Source of the DNA: Bradyrhizobium nanningense
Lineage (GTDB): Bacteria > Pseudomonadota > Alphaproteobacteria > Rhizobiales > Xanthobacteraceae
Length of the DNA stretch: 64,000 nt
NCBI RefSeq assembly: GCF_004114535.1
Contig: NZ_LBJC01000077.1
Coordinates: 31,056 to 95,055, forward strand
Reading direction: 5' to 3'
The notes beneath the pieces are model-generated. The model saw only the letters and a program-made list of their open reading frames with translations. It was not told the origin of the DNA and ran no database searches. How positions within the stretch are numbered: position 1 is the first letter of the stretch; each line of letters begins with the position of its first letter. Below are positions 50,843 to 60,408 of the stretch, piece by piece. The position numbers and the translations under genes are program-made.

Positions 50843-51205
50843 ATGCCCTATGTCGATGGTTTCGTTCTGGCCGTGCCGAAGGACAAGCTCGAGGCCTACA
50901 AGACGCTGGCGACGACCGCCTGCGCGCTCTGGATGCAGCACGGCGCACTCGATTATGTCGAATGCATCGGCGACGACGTTCCCTATGGCGAGCTGACCTC
51001 GTTTCCGCGCGCCGTGATGGCTGGAGAGGACGAGGTCGTGGTGTTCTCCTGGATCGTGTACCGCGACCGGGAGACCCGCGATGCCGTCAACAAGAAGGTG
51101 ATGGCGGACCCGCGGCTGAAGATGGAGGGCATGCCGTTCGACGGCAAACGCATGATCTATGGCGGCTTCACGACGCTGCTGCGGGCGAGCGACGTCGCGA
51201 ACTAA
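50843..51205 (+). CDS. DUF1428 family protein
   Basis: A 120-residue protein covering the whole DUF1428 domain: MPYVDGFVLAVPKDKLEAYK at the start, DYVECIGDDVP in the middle, and SWIVYRDRETRDAVNKKVM then MPFDGKRMIYGGF at the end. The domain has a ferredoxin-like (EthD/YciI-type) fold; its function is not known. ATG 50843 is preceded by AGGAG. It stands alone after the integrase and marks the return to ordinary chromosomal sequence. Confidence 0.9.
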   Translation: MPYVDGFVLAVPKDKLEAYKTLATTACALWMQHGALDYVECIGDDVPYGELTSFPRAVMAGEDEVVVFSWIVYRDRETRDAVNKKVMADPRLKMEGMPFDGKRMIYGGFTTLLRASDVAN

Positions 51206-51576
51206 CTGAGACTGCCGACAGCAACGGTGCGGCGCGTAGCCCGGATGAGCGCAAGCGAAATCCGGGTGCCGCACCATCGCGCTGTACTCCAGGCGCGCGC
51301 TGCAAGCTCATGCAGTCGCGCAGATCCACGTCCGACATCAAGGCTATCTCGGTGTCGGCTGATCGGTTCGCGTGAGGCGAGCGCTACTTCAGAGCCTTGG
51401 ACCTGAAAGAGCGTGTTGCGGAGGCCGGCCATCTGGCGGCCATTCGAGAGATGATCGTCATGTCTTGAAGGTCTCAATGGTGCGCCGAAAGACACTGACC
51501 GCGCGATCTGCTGGCTACGAAGGCGACGGCGCTTGGTGACGAGGAGGCGAAACAGATCTTGCGCGAGGAAGGTCTG
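51206..51576 (+). other. Intergenic region with coding relics and a palindromic element
   Basis: Two plus-strand fragments look like former gene ends: YFRALDLKERVAEAGHLAAI ending at a TGA near 51468, and LLATKATALGDEEAKQILRE ending at the TAG near 51580. No start codons fit. The palindrome at 51240-51266 lies inside. Confidence 0.35.
51240..51266 (+). repeat. Short palindromic repeat-like element
   Basis: CCCGGAT (51240-51246) and ATCCGGG (51260-51266) flank GAGCGCAAGCGAA. This GTAGCCCGGATGAGCGCAAG-type element resembles widespread intergenic palindromes of proteobacterial genomes. Confidence 0.5.
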
Positions 51577-52245
51577 TCATAGCTCGGCCTGCAGCAGCAG
51601 CGCCAGGCAACCGGCGAGTCGCGTCTCCATCTCTTTCGACGAGAGCGACAGCGGTCCGGGATCGTTGAGGATCGCGTTCACCAGCGTGCCCAGCACGATC
51701 TGGAAGCCGAAGGCGATGGCGCGGGTCTTTGCCGCCTTGCGGCCTTTGCCCATGGCTGGCAGCAGGAGCGGGGTGGCGCGCTCGGTGGTGGCGCGAGCGA
51801 GGGCCTTGAACGGCGTCCATTTGTCGGGACGGGTGTCGTCGTGCTGAAGGGCGGCGCGCAACACGCCCTCGTGCTTGCGAATCCACGCGATGATGCCGCT
51901 GACGATGGTGTGGCAGAGCTGGTCGAGGCCTACATCCGGTGACGGTCGCCTGATCTCGTTTAGCCGCTGCTCGCCATCACGCGCGGCCAGCGCCATCAAG
52001 GCGTTGAAATAGGTCTCCTTGCTCTCGAAGCGGCTGTAGAAGGCGCCGACGGTGGCTCCGACTTCGGCGCAGAGCGCCTCGATCGAGAGCTCCGCAAGGC
52101 TGCGCGTCCTCAGCATCGCGGCGCCGGCGCGCAGCAGCGCCAGCGTCGTTTCCCGGCTCCGCTTCTGCCGCGAAGGGGCGACGCCCGGCAGGTCGAAATC
52201 GCGAAGTTCCGGCTGTTCGGACCGTAGGCGCATCCGTGCTTGCAT
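51577..52245 (-). CDS. TetR family transcriptional regulator
   Basis: A 222-residue regulator. The N-terminal HTH region (residues 30-80) reads RETTLALLRAGAAMLRTRSL, then SIEALCAEVGATVGAFYSRFESKETYF, the standard TetR helix-turn-helix ending. The C-terminal part is an all-helical ligand domain. It is divergent from the arylsulfatase gene with 121 bases between starts, and it probably represses that gene or itself. A palindrome at 52272-52281 is a candidate operator. Confidence 0.9.
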   Translation of the reverse strand: MQARMRLRSEQPELRDFDLPGVAPSRQKRSRETTLALLRAGAAMLRTRSLAELSIEALCAEVGATVGAFYSRFESKETYFNALMALAARDGEQRLNEIRRPSPDVGLDQLCHTIVSGIIAWIRKHEGVLRAALQHDDTRPDKWTPFKALARATTERATPLLLPAMGKGRKAAKTRAIAFGFQIVLGTLVNAILNDPGPLSLSSKEMETRLAGCLALLLQAEL

Positions 52246-52271
52246 CCACCAAAAATAATAATCATAATTCG

Positions 52272-52281
52272 GATTATAATC
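52272..52281 (+). promoter_or_regulatory. Candidate TetR operator
   Basis: GATTATAATC is a perfect 10-bp palindrome inside an AT-rich island (52250-52283) between the divergent TetR and sulfatase genes. The AT-rich island also probably holds both promoters. Confidence 0.4.
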
Positions 52282-52366
52282 TAGGGCGTCGCGGGCCGCG
52301 GGTCAACCGCGGGCGCCAAGACAACGAACCAAGACAACGAACACCGGGTCCAGCAGGGAGGATCAG

Positions 52367-54655
52367 ATGAGTTCAGGCAGCGGCACGCCGTTCCGCGGCA
52401 GCGTCGGCAAGACAGTTGCGGAATCGATGCCCTGGTGGCCGGATCCGCCACGGCCGCCCGCGGGCGCGCCGAACATCCTTGTCGTGCTGTTCGACGACGT
52501 CGGCTTCTCCGATTTCGGCTGCTATGGTTCGGCGATCAGGACGCCGACCATCGACGGGCTGGCCGCAGAGGGCCTGCGCTACAGCGGTTTCCACACCACG
52601 GCGATGTGCTCGACGACGCGCGCCGCGCTGCTCACCGGGCGCAACCATCATTCGGTCGGGGTCGGGTGCCTGGCCAATTTCGATTCCGGCTATCCCGGCT
52701 ATCGCGGCAAGATCGCGCGTGAGGCGGGCACGCTGGCCGAGATGCTGCGCGTGCACGGCTATCGCAACTACATGGTCGGCAAATGGCACGTCACGCCGCT
52801 GACCGAGAGCGGCGCCACCGGTCCGTTCGACGGCTGGCCGCTCGGGCGCGGCTTCGATCGCTTCTACGGCTTCCTCGACGCCGAGACCGATCAGTACGCG
52901 CCGGAACTCGTCTCCGACAACAGGCATATCGACCCGCCGGGCACCTATGCCGACGGCTATCATCTGACCGAGGACCTGATCGACCAGTCGATCCGCTTCA
53001 TCGGCGATCATCTCGCCGATCGTCCTGAAATTCCCTGGCTGACCTGGGTCGCGCTGGGGGCCTGCCACGCGCCGCACCAGGCGCCGGCCGACATCATCAG
53101 AAACTATGACGCCGCCTTCGCCCACGGCTGGGACGTCGAGCGGGAGCAGCGTCTCGCGCGTCAGAAAGCGATGGGCCTGGTGCCCGAGAATACGCGGATG
53201 CCCGTGCGCAACGATGGGGTGAAGGCCTGGGAGGAGCATTCGGCCGACGAACGCCGCGTCTTCACGCGCCTGCAGGCGGCCTTCGCCGGCATGCTCGATC
53301 ATTCCGACCGCCATCTTGCGCGTCTCGTCGCCTTCCTGGAGACCGCGGGCATCCGCGACAACACTGTGATCATCGTGATGTCCGACAATGGCGCGAGCCA
53401 GGAGGGTGGGCCGCTTGGTTTCGTCAACGCGATGGGGCCGTTCAATTTCAAACCGGAGCCGATCGCCGAAAAGCTCGCCCGCATCGACGACATCGGCGGG
53501 CCCGACACCCACAGCAATTTTCCGCATGGTTGGGCGATGGCGTCCAACACGCCGCTGCGGCGTTACAAGCAGAACACCCATGGCGGCGGCATCCGCGATC
53601 CCTTTGTCATCAACTGGCCGCAGCGGATCGCGGCCAAAGGCGAGCTCCGGCACCAGTTCGTGCATGCCTGCGATCTCACGCCGACGCTGCTCGAGCTGAT
53701 CGGCATCGAGCCTCCCAACACGATTGGGGGCTGCCCGCAAATGCCGCTCGAAGGCGAGAGCTTTGCGCGGTCGATCATCGATGCGTCCGCGCCGTCAAGA
53801 AGCTCGCCGCAATATTTCGAGATGTTCGGCCATCGCGGTCTCTGGCAGGCGGGCTGGAAGGCGGTCGCCTTTCATCCGTCGGGCACGCCGTTCGAGAACG
53901 ACAAATGGGAACTGTTTCACCTGGACGCGGATTTCTCCGAGACCAACGACCTTGCGGCAACCGAGCCGGAGCGCCTCGGCCGGATGATCGCGATGTGGTG
54001 GGAAGAGGCCGAGAAGCACAACGTGCTGCCGCTCGACGACCGTTTCGGGCCGCGCTTCGCGCAGAATGCCGCGCGCTTCCACGGTGCGCGCCACCGTTTC
54101 GTCTTCCACGCCGGCATGGGACACGTCCCGACCGACGTCGCGCCTGACGTGCGCAGCCGCAGCTACACGGTTGAGGCGTATGTCGAGATCGACGAGCAGG
54201 GCGCAGACGGCGTGCTGATCTCGCACGGCGATGCGACATCGGGCTACAGCCTCTATGTCAAGGACGGCCATCTCGTGCACGATCTCAACATCGGCGGCAG
54301 CCACCAGATCGTGCGCTCCGACCGCAAGGTGCCGTCGGGCGCGCGGCGGCTCGGCGTGCACGTCGAACGTCTCGTGCGCAAGGAGCCGCCGGCCAAGGGC
54401 GCGCGCACCGGCGTCAGCGAATACACCCTCCTGATCGACGGTGAGCCGGCGGGTTCGCTGAAGACCCAGCTCGGATTTCACACGCTGATCTCGTGGTCCG
54501 GGCTCGACATCGGCCGCGACCGCGGCAGCCCCGTCTCACATTACGAGGCGCCGTTCGAGTACCAGGGGCGGCTGCTGCGCGTCACGGTCGCCATGCATGA
54601 CGACCAGAAGCTCGACGGCGAAGCCGTCGGCAACGCGCAGATGGCGCGGCAGTGA
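52367..54655 (+). CDS. Arylsulfatase-family enzyme with atypical active-site motif
   Basis: A 762-residue sulfatase. Metal residues DD are in VVLFDDVGFSDFGCYG, and VGKWHVTP and VIIVMSDNGASQEGG follow in family order. The C-terminal roughly 230 residues form a beta-rich domain (VEAYVEIDEQGADGVLISHG, then YSLYVKDG) like other bacterial arylsulfatases. The cysteine to be oxidised to formylglycine lies in CSTTRAALLTGRNHH, whereas the standard signal is C-x-P-x-R, so the proline is replaced by threonine. No signal peptide is evident, so a cytoplasmic location is likely. GGGAGG precedes the ATG. Expected reaction: hydrolysis of sulfate esters. Confidence 0.9.
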   Translation: MSSGSGTPFRGSVGKTVAESMPWWPDPPRPPAGAPNILVVLFDDVGFSDFGCYGSAIRTPTIDGLAAEGLRYSGFHTTAMCSTTRAALLTGRNHHSVGVGCLANFDSGYPGYRGKIAREAGTLAEMLRVHGYRNYMVGKWHVTPLTESGATGPFDGWPLGRGFDRFYGFLDAETDQYAPELVSDNRHIDPPGTYADGYHLTEDLIDQSIRFIGDHLADRPEIPWLTWVALGACHAPHQAPADIIRNYDAAFAHGWDVEREQRLARQKAMGLVPENTRMPVRNDGVKAWEEHSADERRVFTRLQAAFAGMLDHSDRHLARLVAFLETAGIRDNTVIIVMSDNGASQEGGPLGFVNAMGPFNFKPEPIAEKLARIDDIGGPDTHSNFPHGWAMASNTPLRRYKQNTHGGGIRDPFVINWPQRIAAKGELRHQFVHACDLTPTLLELIGIEPPNTIGGCPQMPLEGESFARSIIDASAPSRSSPQYFEMFGHRGLWQAGWKAVAFHPSGTPFENDKWELFHLDADFSETNDLAATEPERLGRMIAMWWEEAEKHNVLPLDDRFGPRFAQNAARFHGARHRFVFHAGMGHVPTDVAPDVRSRSYTVEAYVEIDEQGADGVLISHGDATSGYSLYVKDGHLVHDLNIGGSHQIVRSDRKVPSGARRLGVHVERLVRKEPPAKGARTGVSEYTLLIDGEPAGSLKTQLGFHTLISWSGLDIGRDRGSPVSHYEAPFEYQGRLLRVTVAMHDDQKLDGEAVGNAQMARQ

Positions 54656-54682
54656 GAGGGAAGGGGTGTCGTTGCAGCCGCG

Positions 54683-54765
54683 CCGTCATTGCGAGCGTAG
54701 CGAAGCAATCCAGACTGCCTCTGCGGAAAGATTGCTGGATTGTTTCGCTACGCTCGCAATGACGG
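54683..54765 (+). repeat. Long inverted repeat between convergent genes
   Basis: Arms 54683-54713 and 54735-54765 are complementary over 31 bases with one G-T mismatch, around a 21-base spacer. The arm begins CCGTCATTGCGAGCGTAGCG, a dispersed palindrome type common in alphaproteobacteria. It lies between the sulfatase and IalB genes, whose ends face each other, and can act as a bidirectional terminator. Confidence 0.8.
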
Positions 54766-54806
54766 GATGAAGAGGCGTGCACCCCAGCGGGGAACGGGAG
54801 CAGGCC

Positions 54807-55373
54807 TTATTTGATCTTGTCGTAGGCTGCCGCGAAATCGCCCAGCGGCATCGGGATCGCGATCGTCTCCTTGGCCATGTTCTGGAAGGAGACCTTCAAT
54901 TGCTTGCCCGACCGCAAAGCGGCGAGCAGGTCCGCCGCGACCGGGGTCGAGGCGTAGCAGCCGCGGCTCTCGCAGGTCTGGATCTGCAGGTCGAACGTCT
55001 TGCCTTCGTCGACCTGGAGCTTGGCGCCGACGGGAAGGTTGAGGCCGAGCGGCAATTGCAAGAGCGCGATCGGCGTGCGGGTATCGGGCGCGATGCGGAG
55101 GTTGATCAGGACGACGGTCTGGCCGGTCTTGGTCAGCACCGCGTTCTGCTCCATCGCGCATTCGAGCGGTGCATCGCGGCTGGCGCTGGTGCAGCGGACG
55201 ATCCAGCCGGGCTGCCCGGGAGTTCCGTCGGCCTGCGGCTGCGTCGGCGCAGGCGAGGGCTGCGCGGCAGGAGCAGGCGCTGCGTTCTTCTTCGCGCCCT
55301 GCTGGGCATACACAGCGCCCAAGGGCAACAGCACGGCAGCGGCGAGTGCGACAAGTCTGGATTGCATGAGCAT
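54807..55373 (-). CDS. Invasion-associated locus B (IalB) family protein
   Basis: A 188-residue exported protein. The Sec signal occupies about residues 1-24 (LVALAAAVLLPLGAVYAQ). An Ala/Pro/Gln-rich linker follows to about residue 55, then the IalB domain (WIVRCTSASRDAPLECAMEQ, LPLGLNLPVGAKL, and TCESRGCYAS with a likely disulfide). IalB was named from Bartonella; in free-living and symbiotic alphaproteobacteria it is a common periplasmic/envelope protein of unclear function. Confidence 0.9.
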   Translation of the reverse strand: MLMQSRLVALAAAVLLPLGAVYAQQGAKKNAAPAPAAQPSPAPTQPQADGTPGQPGWIVRCTSASRDAPLECAMEQNAVLTKTGQTVVLINLRIAPDTRTPIALLQLPLGLNLPVGAKLQVDEGKTFDLQIQTCESRGCYASTPVAADLLAALRSGKQLKVSFQNMAKETIAIPMPLGDFAAAYDKIK

Positions 55374-55437
55374 GGCGAAACCACGTTGGCGTTAACCGAG
55401 GGTCTCGCTGTAGCGTCGCGGGGGCCGCGGTGCAAGC

Positions 55438-58400
55438 TTACTCGGCGGCTTGCTTGACGGTGCCGCGCTCGGGCGCTTCGTCGCCTTCGTCGTCATCCGA
55501 ACGGCCCCAGGTGGAGAACCAGTTGTTGAGCTTGTCGAGATAGAGATAGACGACGGGCGTGGTGAACAGCGTCAGCGCCTGGCTGACGATCAGGCCGCCG
55601 ACCATGGCATAGCCGAGCGGCTGGCGGATCTCGGCGCCGGTGCCGTGACCGAGCATCAGCGGCACGCCGCCGAGCAGCGCGGCCATCGTTGTCATCATGA
55701 TGGGACGGAAGCGCAGCAGCGCGGCCTGGCGGATCGATTCTTCCGGCGTCTTGTGCTCGCCGCGTTCGGCGGCGATCGCAAAATCGACCATCATGATGCC
55801 GTTCTTCTTCACGATGCCGATCAGGAGGATGATGCCGATCAACGCAATCAGGCTGAAGTCGAAGCCGGCCACCATCAGGATCGCGAGCGCGCCGACGCCG
55901 GCCGAGGGCAGCGTCGACAGAATCGTGATCGGATGGATGTAGCTCTCATAGAGAATGCCCAGGATCAGATAGACCACGACGAGTGCGGCGAGGATCAGCA
56001 GCGGCACGGTGCCGAGCGACTGCTGGAACGCCTGCGCGGTGCCTTGGAAGGTCGAATTGAGCGTCGGCGGCGCGCCGAGCTCGGCCATCGCCTTCTGCAC
56101 GGCCTCGGTTGCCTGGCCGAGCGCGACCCCTTGCGCGAGGTTGAAGCTGATCGTGGTCGCCGGAAACTGCCCCTGATGGCTGATCGAGAGCGGGCGGACC
56201 GGATCTGTGGTCCAGGTCGCGAACGTCGACAATGGCACCTGGTCGCCGGTCAGCGGCGATTTGAGATAGAGCTTGTTCAGGCTGTCGAGATTGCCCTGCA
56301 TCTCCGGCAGGATCTCCAGGATCACCTTGTAGGTGTTGAGCTGGGTGAAATACTGCGTGACCTGCCGCTGCCCGAAGGCATCATACAGCGTGTCGTCGAT
56401 CAGCTGCGGCTGGATGCCGTAGCGTGAGGCGGTATCGCGGTTGATCTTGAGCTGGACGGTGGTGCCCTGCGTCTGCTGGTCGGTCGCGACGTCGCGCAGT
56501 TGCGGCAGCGTCTGCATCTTGGCGAGAATTTTGGGCGCCCATTCGTTGAGCTCGTCCAGATTGGCGTCCTGCAGCGTGAATTCGAACTGCGTGCGCGTTG
56601 GCCGGCCGCCGAGCCGCACGTCCTGGGCCGCCTGCATGTAGAGGCGGGCGCCGGGGACCTTGTCGAGCTGGGGACGGAGGCGCGCGATGATCTCCTGGGC
56701 CGAAGCGTCGCGCTGATCGCGCGGTTTCAACGTGATGAACAGGCCGCCGTTGTTGCCCGCCCTGCCGCTGCCGCCGATCGCCATGGCGACGCTGGCGACG
56801 CCGGGATCCGCCTGCACGATCGTGGCGAGCGCCTCCTGCCGCTCCTTCATGGCCGCGAAGGAAATGTCCTGCGATGCTTCGGAGGTGGAGGTGATCAGGC
56901 CGTTGTCCTGCTGCGGAAAGAAGCCTTTGGGGATCAGCACGAAGAGATAGACCGACAAAGCGAGGGTCGCAAAGAAGATGAGGAGCGTGATGCGCTTCCA
57001 GCTCAGGGCGATGTCGAGAACATGCTCATAGCCGCGCAGCATCGCGTCGAAGGCGCGTTCGCTCCACTGATAGAAGCGGCCGTGCCTGACCTCGCCACGG
57101 GCGCGCAGGAAGCGCGAGGCCATCATCGGGGTCAGCGTCAGCGAGACGACCATCGAGACGAAGATGGTCATCGCCAGCACGACGGCGAACTCGCGGAACA
57201 GGCGGCCGATGATGCCGCCCATCAGCAGCAGCGGGATCAGCACCGCGACCAGCGAGATGCTGATGGAAACGATGGTGAAACCGATTTCCTTCGCGCCCCT
57301 GTAGGCGGCGGCCATCGGCGCTTCGCCTTCCTCGACGTAGCGGGAGATGTTTTCGAGCATGACGATGGCGTCATCGACCACGAAGCCGACCGCGATCGTC
57401 AGCGCCATCAGGGAAAGGTTGTCCAGGGTATAGCCGGTCACCCACATCAGCGAGCAGGCGCCGAGCAGCGCCAGAGGCACGGTGATCGTGGGAATGACCG
57501 TCGCCCAGAAGCTGCGCAGGAAAATGAAGATGACCATGACCACCAGGAAGATGGTCAGGAGCAGGGTGAACTGGACGTCTTCGACCGCGGCCCGGATCGT
57601 CTGGGTTCGGTCGCTCATCAGCTCGATCTTGATCGCGGGCGGGATCGCCGCGACCAGGCGGGGCAGCGCCGCCTTGATCTTGTCCACGGTCTCGATGACG
57701 TTGGCGCCGGGCTGCTTGAATATGACCAGGAAGACGCCGCGTTTGCCGTTCGCCCAGGCCGCCTGCTTGGCGTCTTCCGGACCCGTGACGGCCTGCCCGA
57801 TGTCGCGGATGCGCAGCGGCCCGCCGTTGCGGTAGGCGATGACGACGTCGTTCCAGTCCTTGGAGTGGGTGAGCTGATCGTTGGCGTAGATCGTGTAGGC
57901 GCGGTTGGGGCCGTCAATGTTGCCCTTGGGGCTGTCGACCGTCGTGATCGCGATCTGGCTGCGCACGTCCTCCAGCGACAGGCCCTTGGCGACGAGCTTG
58001 GCCGGATCGATCTGGATACGGATTGCCGGCTTCTGCTGGCCGCCGATGATGACCTGCGCGACGCCGGAGATCTGGCTGATCTGCTGCGCCAGTTGCGCAT
58101 CGACGGAATCGCTGACGGTGGTCAGTGGCAGGGTGTCCGACGTGGCGGACATGATGAGGATTGGCGAATCCGCCGGATTGACCTTGCGGTAGGTCGGCGG
58201 CGACGGCAGGTTCTTCGGCAACTGGCCGGAAGCCGCGTTGATCGCTGCCTGAACGTCGTTGGCGGCACCGTCGATGCTGCGGTTGAGATCGAACTGAATG
58301 GTGACCGACGCGGTGCCCAGATAGCTCGTCGAGGTCATCTGCGCGATGCCGGGGATCTGGGCGAACTGCCGCTCGAGCGGCTGAGCCACCGACGAGGCCA

Positions 58401-58584
58401 TCGTCTCGGGGCTGCCGCCCGGCAGGTTGGCGGTGATCTGGATGGTCGGGAAGTCCACCTGCGGCAGCGGTGCGACCGGAAGCAGGGGATAGGCGACGAG
58501 ACCGATAAAGAGAATGCCGGCCATCAGCAGCGAGGTGCCGATGGGATATCGGATGAAAGGTGCCGAAATCCCGCCCCCGGTCAT
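55438..58584 (-). CDS. RND efflux transporter permease (MdtB/MdtC type)
   Basis: A 1048-residue inner-membrane pump of the HAE1 RND family. The N-terminal helix FIRYPIGTSLLMAGILFIGL is followed by a large periplasmic domain. TM4 carries the proton-relay aspartate pair in VGFVVDDAIVMLENISRYVE, and TM10 has GIVKKNGIMMVDFAIAAERG. Twelve hydrophobic segments and two periplasmic loops of about 300 residues are present. Wording of the first periplasmic domain (GGSPETMASSVAQPLERQFA) is closest to MdtB/MdtC. It probably exports hydrophobic drugs or bile-like compounds. The ATG overlaps the adaptor stop. No outer-membrane TolC gene is in the window. Confidence 0.93.
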   Translation of the reverse strand: MTGGGISAPFIRYPIGTSLLMAGILFIGLVAYPLLPVAPLPQVDFPTIQITANLPGGSPETMASSVAQPLERQFAQIPGIAQMTSTSYLGTASVTIQFDLNRSIDGAANDVQAAINAASGQLPKNLPSPPTYRKVNPADSPILIMSATSDTLPLTTVSDSVDAQLAQQISQISGVAQVIIGGQQKPAIRIQIDPAKLVAKGLSLEDVRSQIAITTVDSPKGNIDGPNRAYTIYANDQLTHSKDWNDVVIAYRNGGPLRIRDIGQAVTGPEDAKQAAWANGKRGVFLVIFKQPGANVIETVDKIKAALPRLVAAIPPAIKIELMSDRTQTIRAAVEDVQFTLLLTIFLVVMVIFIFLRSFWATVIPTITVPLALLGACSLMWVTGYTLDNLSLMALTIAVGFVVDDAIVMLENISRYVEEGEAPMAAAYRGAKEIGFTIVSISISLVAVLIPLLLMGGIIGRLFREFAVVLAMTIFVSMVVSLTLTPMMASRFLRARGEVRHGRFYQWSERAFDAMLRGYEHVLDIALSWKRITLLIFFATLALSVYLFVLIPKGFFPQQDNGLITSTSEASQDISFAAMKERQEALATIVQADPGVASVAMAIGGSGRAGNNGGLFITLKPRDQRDASAQEIIARLRPQLDKVPGARLYMQAAQDVRLGGRPTRTQFEFTLQDANLDELNEWAPKILAKMQTLPQLRDVATDQQTQGTTVQLKINRDTASRYGIQPQLIDDTLYDAFGQRQVTQYFTQLNTYKVILEILPEMQGNLDSLNKLYLKSPLTGDQVPLSTFATWTTDPVRPLSISHQGQFPATTISFNLAQGVALGQATEAVQKAMAELGAPPTLNSTFQGTAQAFQQSLGTVPLLILAALVVVYLILGILYESYIHPITILSTLPSAGVGALAILMVAGFDFSLIALIGIILLIGIVKKNGIMMVDFAIAAERGEHKTPEESIRQAALLRFRPIMMTTMAALLGGVPLMLGHGTGAEIRQPLGYAMVGGLIVSQALTLFTTPVVYLYLDKLNNWFSTWGRSDDDEGDEAPERGTVKQAAE

Positions 58585-59750
58585 TCTTGTCGTACCTTGA
58601 TCTGGGCCGGATCCGAGCTCGCCACCGCCGTCGACACGAGGCTTCCGGGCTGGACTTTGAACTGACCGCCGACAATCACCTGCTGCCCTGGGCTCAGGCC
58701 TTCCTCGATGACCGCCCGTCCGTCGATGGCATAGCTGACCTTGACCTTGTGCACCTCGGCCTTGTTGTCCTGATTGACGGTATAGGCGTAGAGGCCGTTG
58801 GTGGAATGCTGGACCGCATCATCCGGGACGACGGTCGCATCCTTGAGCGTCCGCACCAGAAGCCGCGTCGAGACCGATTGGCCCGGCCACAGCGTGTGGT
58901 CTTTGTTGTCGAACACAGCCTTGAGCCGGATCGTCCCGCTGGTCGTGTCGACCTGGTTGTTGATGACAGCAAGCTTGCCCTCGGCCAGCGTCTTCTTGCC
59001 GTCGGTGGTGAAAGCGACCACCTTGAGCGCACCGGTCTTCTGGCCTTCGCTGATATAGGGAAGCTGGTCTTCCGGCGCCGTGAAGATCACGGAGATCGGT
59101 TCGACCTGCGAGATCGTGACGATGCCGGTCTGCGTCGAGGCGTTGACGATGTTGCCGATGTCGACCTGGCGCAGGCCTGCGACGCCGGTGATCGGCGCCT
59201 TGACCTGGGTGTAGTCGAGCTGGGTTTGGGCGTTGGCGATCGCGGCTTCGTCGGCGGCGATCTGGGCGGTGAGCTGGGCGACGGTCGAGCGCTGGGTGTC
59301 GACTCGCTGCGCGGTCGCGAATTCGCCGAGCTTCATGGCGCGCTGAAGTTCGAGATTGGCGTTGGCGAGGCTCGCCTCGTCCTGCGCCTTCTTGGCCTTG
59401 GCCTGGTCGAGCGTCGCCTGATAGGGACGGGGATCGATCGAGACCAGAAGCTCGCCCTCCTGGACGATCTGGCCCTCCTTGAAGGTGAGTTTGTCGATCT
59501 GACCATCCACCCGGCTGCGGACCTGGACGGTGTTGAAGCCCTGAACCGTGCCGAGACCGGTCAGGTAGACGGGGAAGTCGACTTTCTGGACCGGCGCAAC
59601 GCTGACAGGGACGGCGGCCGGGCGGGGTGGTCCCTTCTGGGCGGTCTGGGTTTTCCCGGCCCCAGGTCCGAATTTCTGCCAACCATAATAACCCGCGGAG
59701 GCCACGGCCGCGATGATCAGAAGCCAGAGGATCGGCCGGGACTTTTTCAT
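58581..59750 (-). CDS. RND efflux periplasmic adaptor (MdtA-like)
   Basis: A 389-residue membrane-fusion protein. The N-terminal anchor is residues 5-22 (PILWLLIIAAVASAGYYG). The barrel-sandwich halves are VQVRSRVDGQIDKLTFKEGQ and VKAPITGVAGLRQVDIGNIV, with a short coiled coil between them (AKKAQDEASLANANLELQRA). VQKVDFPVYLTGLGTVQGFN is the MdtA-like N-terminal strand. It overlaps the pump gene by 4 bases as ATGA and is the first gene of the operon. Confidence 0.92.
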   Translation of the reverse strand: MKKSRPILWLLIIAAVASAGYYGWQKFGPGAGKTQTAQKGPPRPAAVPVSVAPVQKVDFPVYLTGLGTVQGFNTVQVRSRVDGQIDKLTFKEGQIVQEGELLVSIDPRPYQATLDQAKAKKAQDEASLANANLELQRAMKLGEFATAQRVDTQRSTVAQLTAQIAADEAAIANAQTQLDYTQVKAPITGVAGLRQVDIGNIVNASTQTGIVTISQVEPISVIFTAPEDQLPYISEGQKTGALKVVAFTTDGKKTLAEGKLAVINNQVDTTSGTIRLKAVFDNKDHTLWPGQSVSTRLLVRTLKDATVVPDDAVQHSTNGLYAYTVNQDNKAEVHKVKVSYAIDGRAVIEEGLSPGQQVIVGGQFKVQPGSLVSTAVASSDPAQIKVRQE

Positions 59751-60125
59751 GTCGTCTCGTGTCGGCTCGTATGCCCTAAGCTAACGAATTAAGGGGCAAT
59801 CGCAGGGTTCCAGCGCGTTTCTATAATACACGCCAAGTTCCAGTGTAAACAGCACTATCCGTTGAGAAACCTAAACAATTGGAAAGCTTTGCACCGTCTG
59901 GGCAATGCTCTGGCGCGGCGGTGTGCAGTGCTGCATTTTCTCGGCCGGGTCGGTCGGGCGAGTCTGTGCGGGACTCGCAGACAAATGTGCTCGCCCCCAA
60001 TGACGGCGCGCCGAGCCGCCGCTCGGTGCTGCTGACAAGAATGGTTCTAAATCGCGCGGACGCCGTTTCCGTTGTCAGCAATTTCGGCATCGTTCATATC
60101 GGCGCCGCCACCAATGGAGCGCAGC
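59751..60125 (-). other. Divergent intergenic region upstream of the efflux operon
   Basis: On the minus strand TTTACA (59844-59849) and TATTAT (59823-59828), 15 bases apart, could be the promoter of the efflux operon. The remainder up to 60125 shows no supported gene, and I found no clear regulator site. Confidence 0.3.
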
Positions 60126-60365
60126 ATGGACGAATTGAACGGCAAGCTGATCGCGTGTCAGATTCTGATCACCGGATTGATCGCGCGGGTGGCCAACGAG
60201 CAGCGCGATCCCTTGCGCTTCCTCACCGACTTCCGGGACGAGATCAAGGCCGTGGTGAGCGGCGTCAACATCGCCGGCATGGACAGCACCGATCGCGTGC
60301 GCGCCGTCGCGCAGAAAACCGTCGACGAATTGTTTTCGCTAATGAAGCCGCCGAGCAGCGATTGA
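60126..60365 (+). CDS. Small hypothetical protein
   Basis: A 79-residue protein: MDELNGKLIACQILITGLIA, then NEQRDPLRFLTDFRDEIKAV and AVAQKTVDELFSLM. It looks helical and soluble. GGAG lies six bases before the ATG at 60126. I know similar short proteins from Bradyrhizobium without function. It sits between the divergent efflux operon and the iron operon. Confidence 0.6.
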   Translation: MDELNGKLIACQILITGLIARVANEQRDPLRFLTDFRDEIKAVVSGVNIAGMDSTDRVRAVAQKTVDELFSLMKPPSSD

Positions 60366-60408
60366 TGCTGTAAGAGAAACTGCGATTGTGCAGCGAATGG
60401 CGCTGTTT

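Noticed and set aside
54683..54765. Insertion sequence ends or CRISPR-like repeat
   Set aside because: It is a single long palindrome between convergent genes with no transposase and no repeated units.
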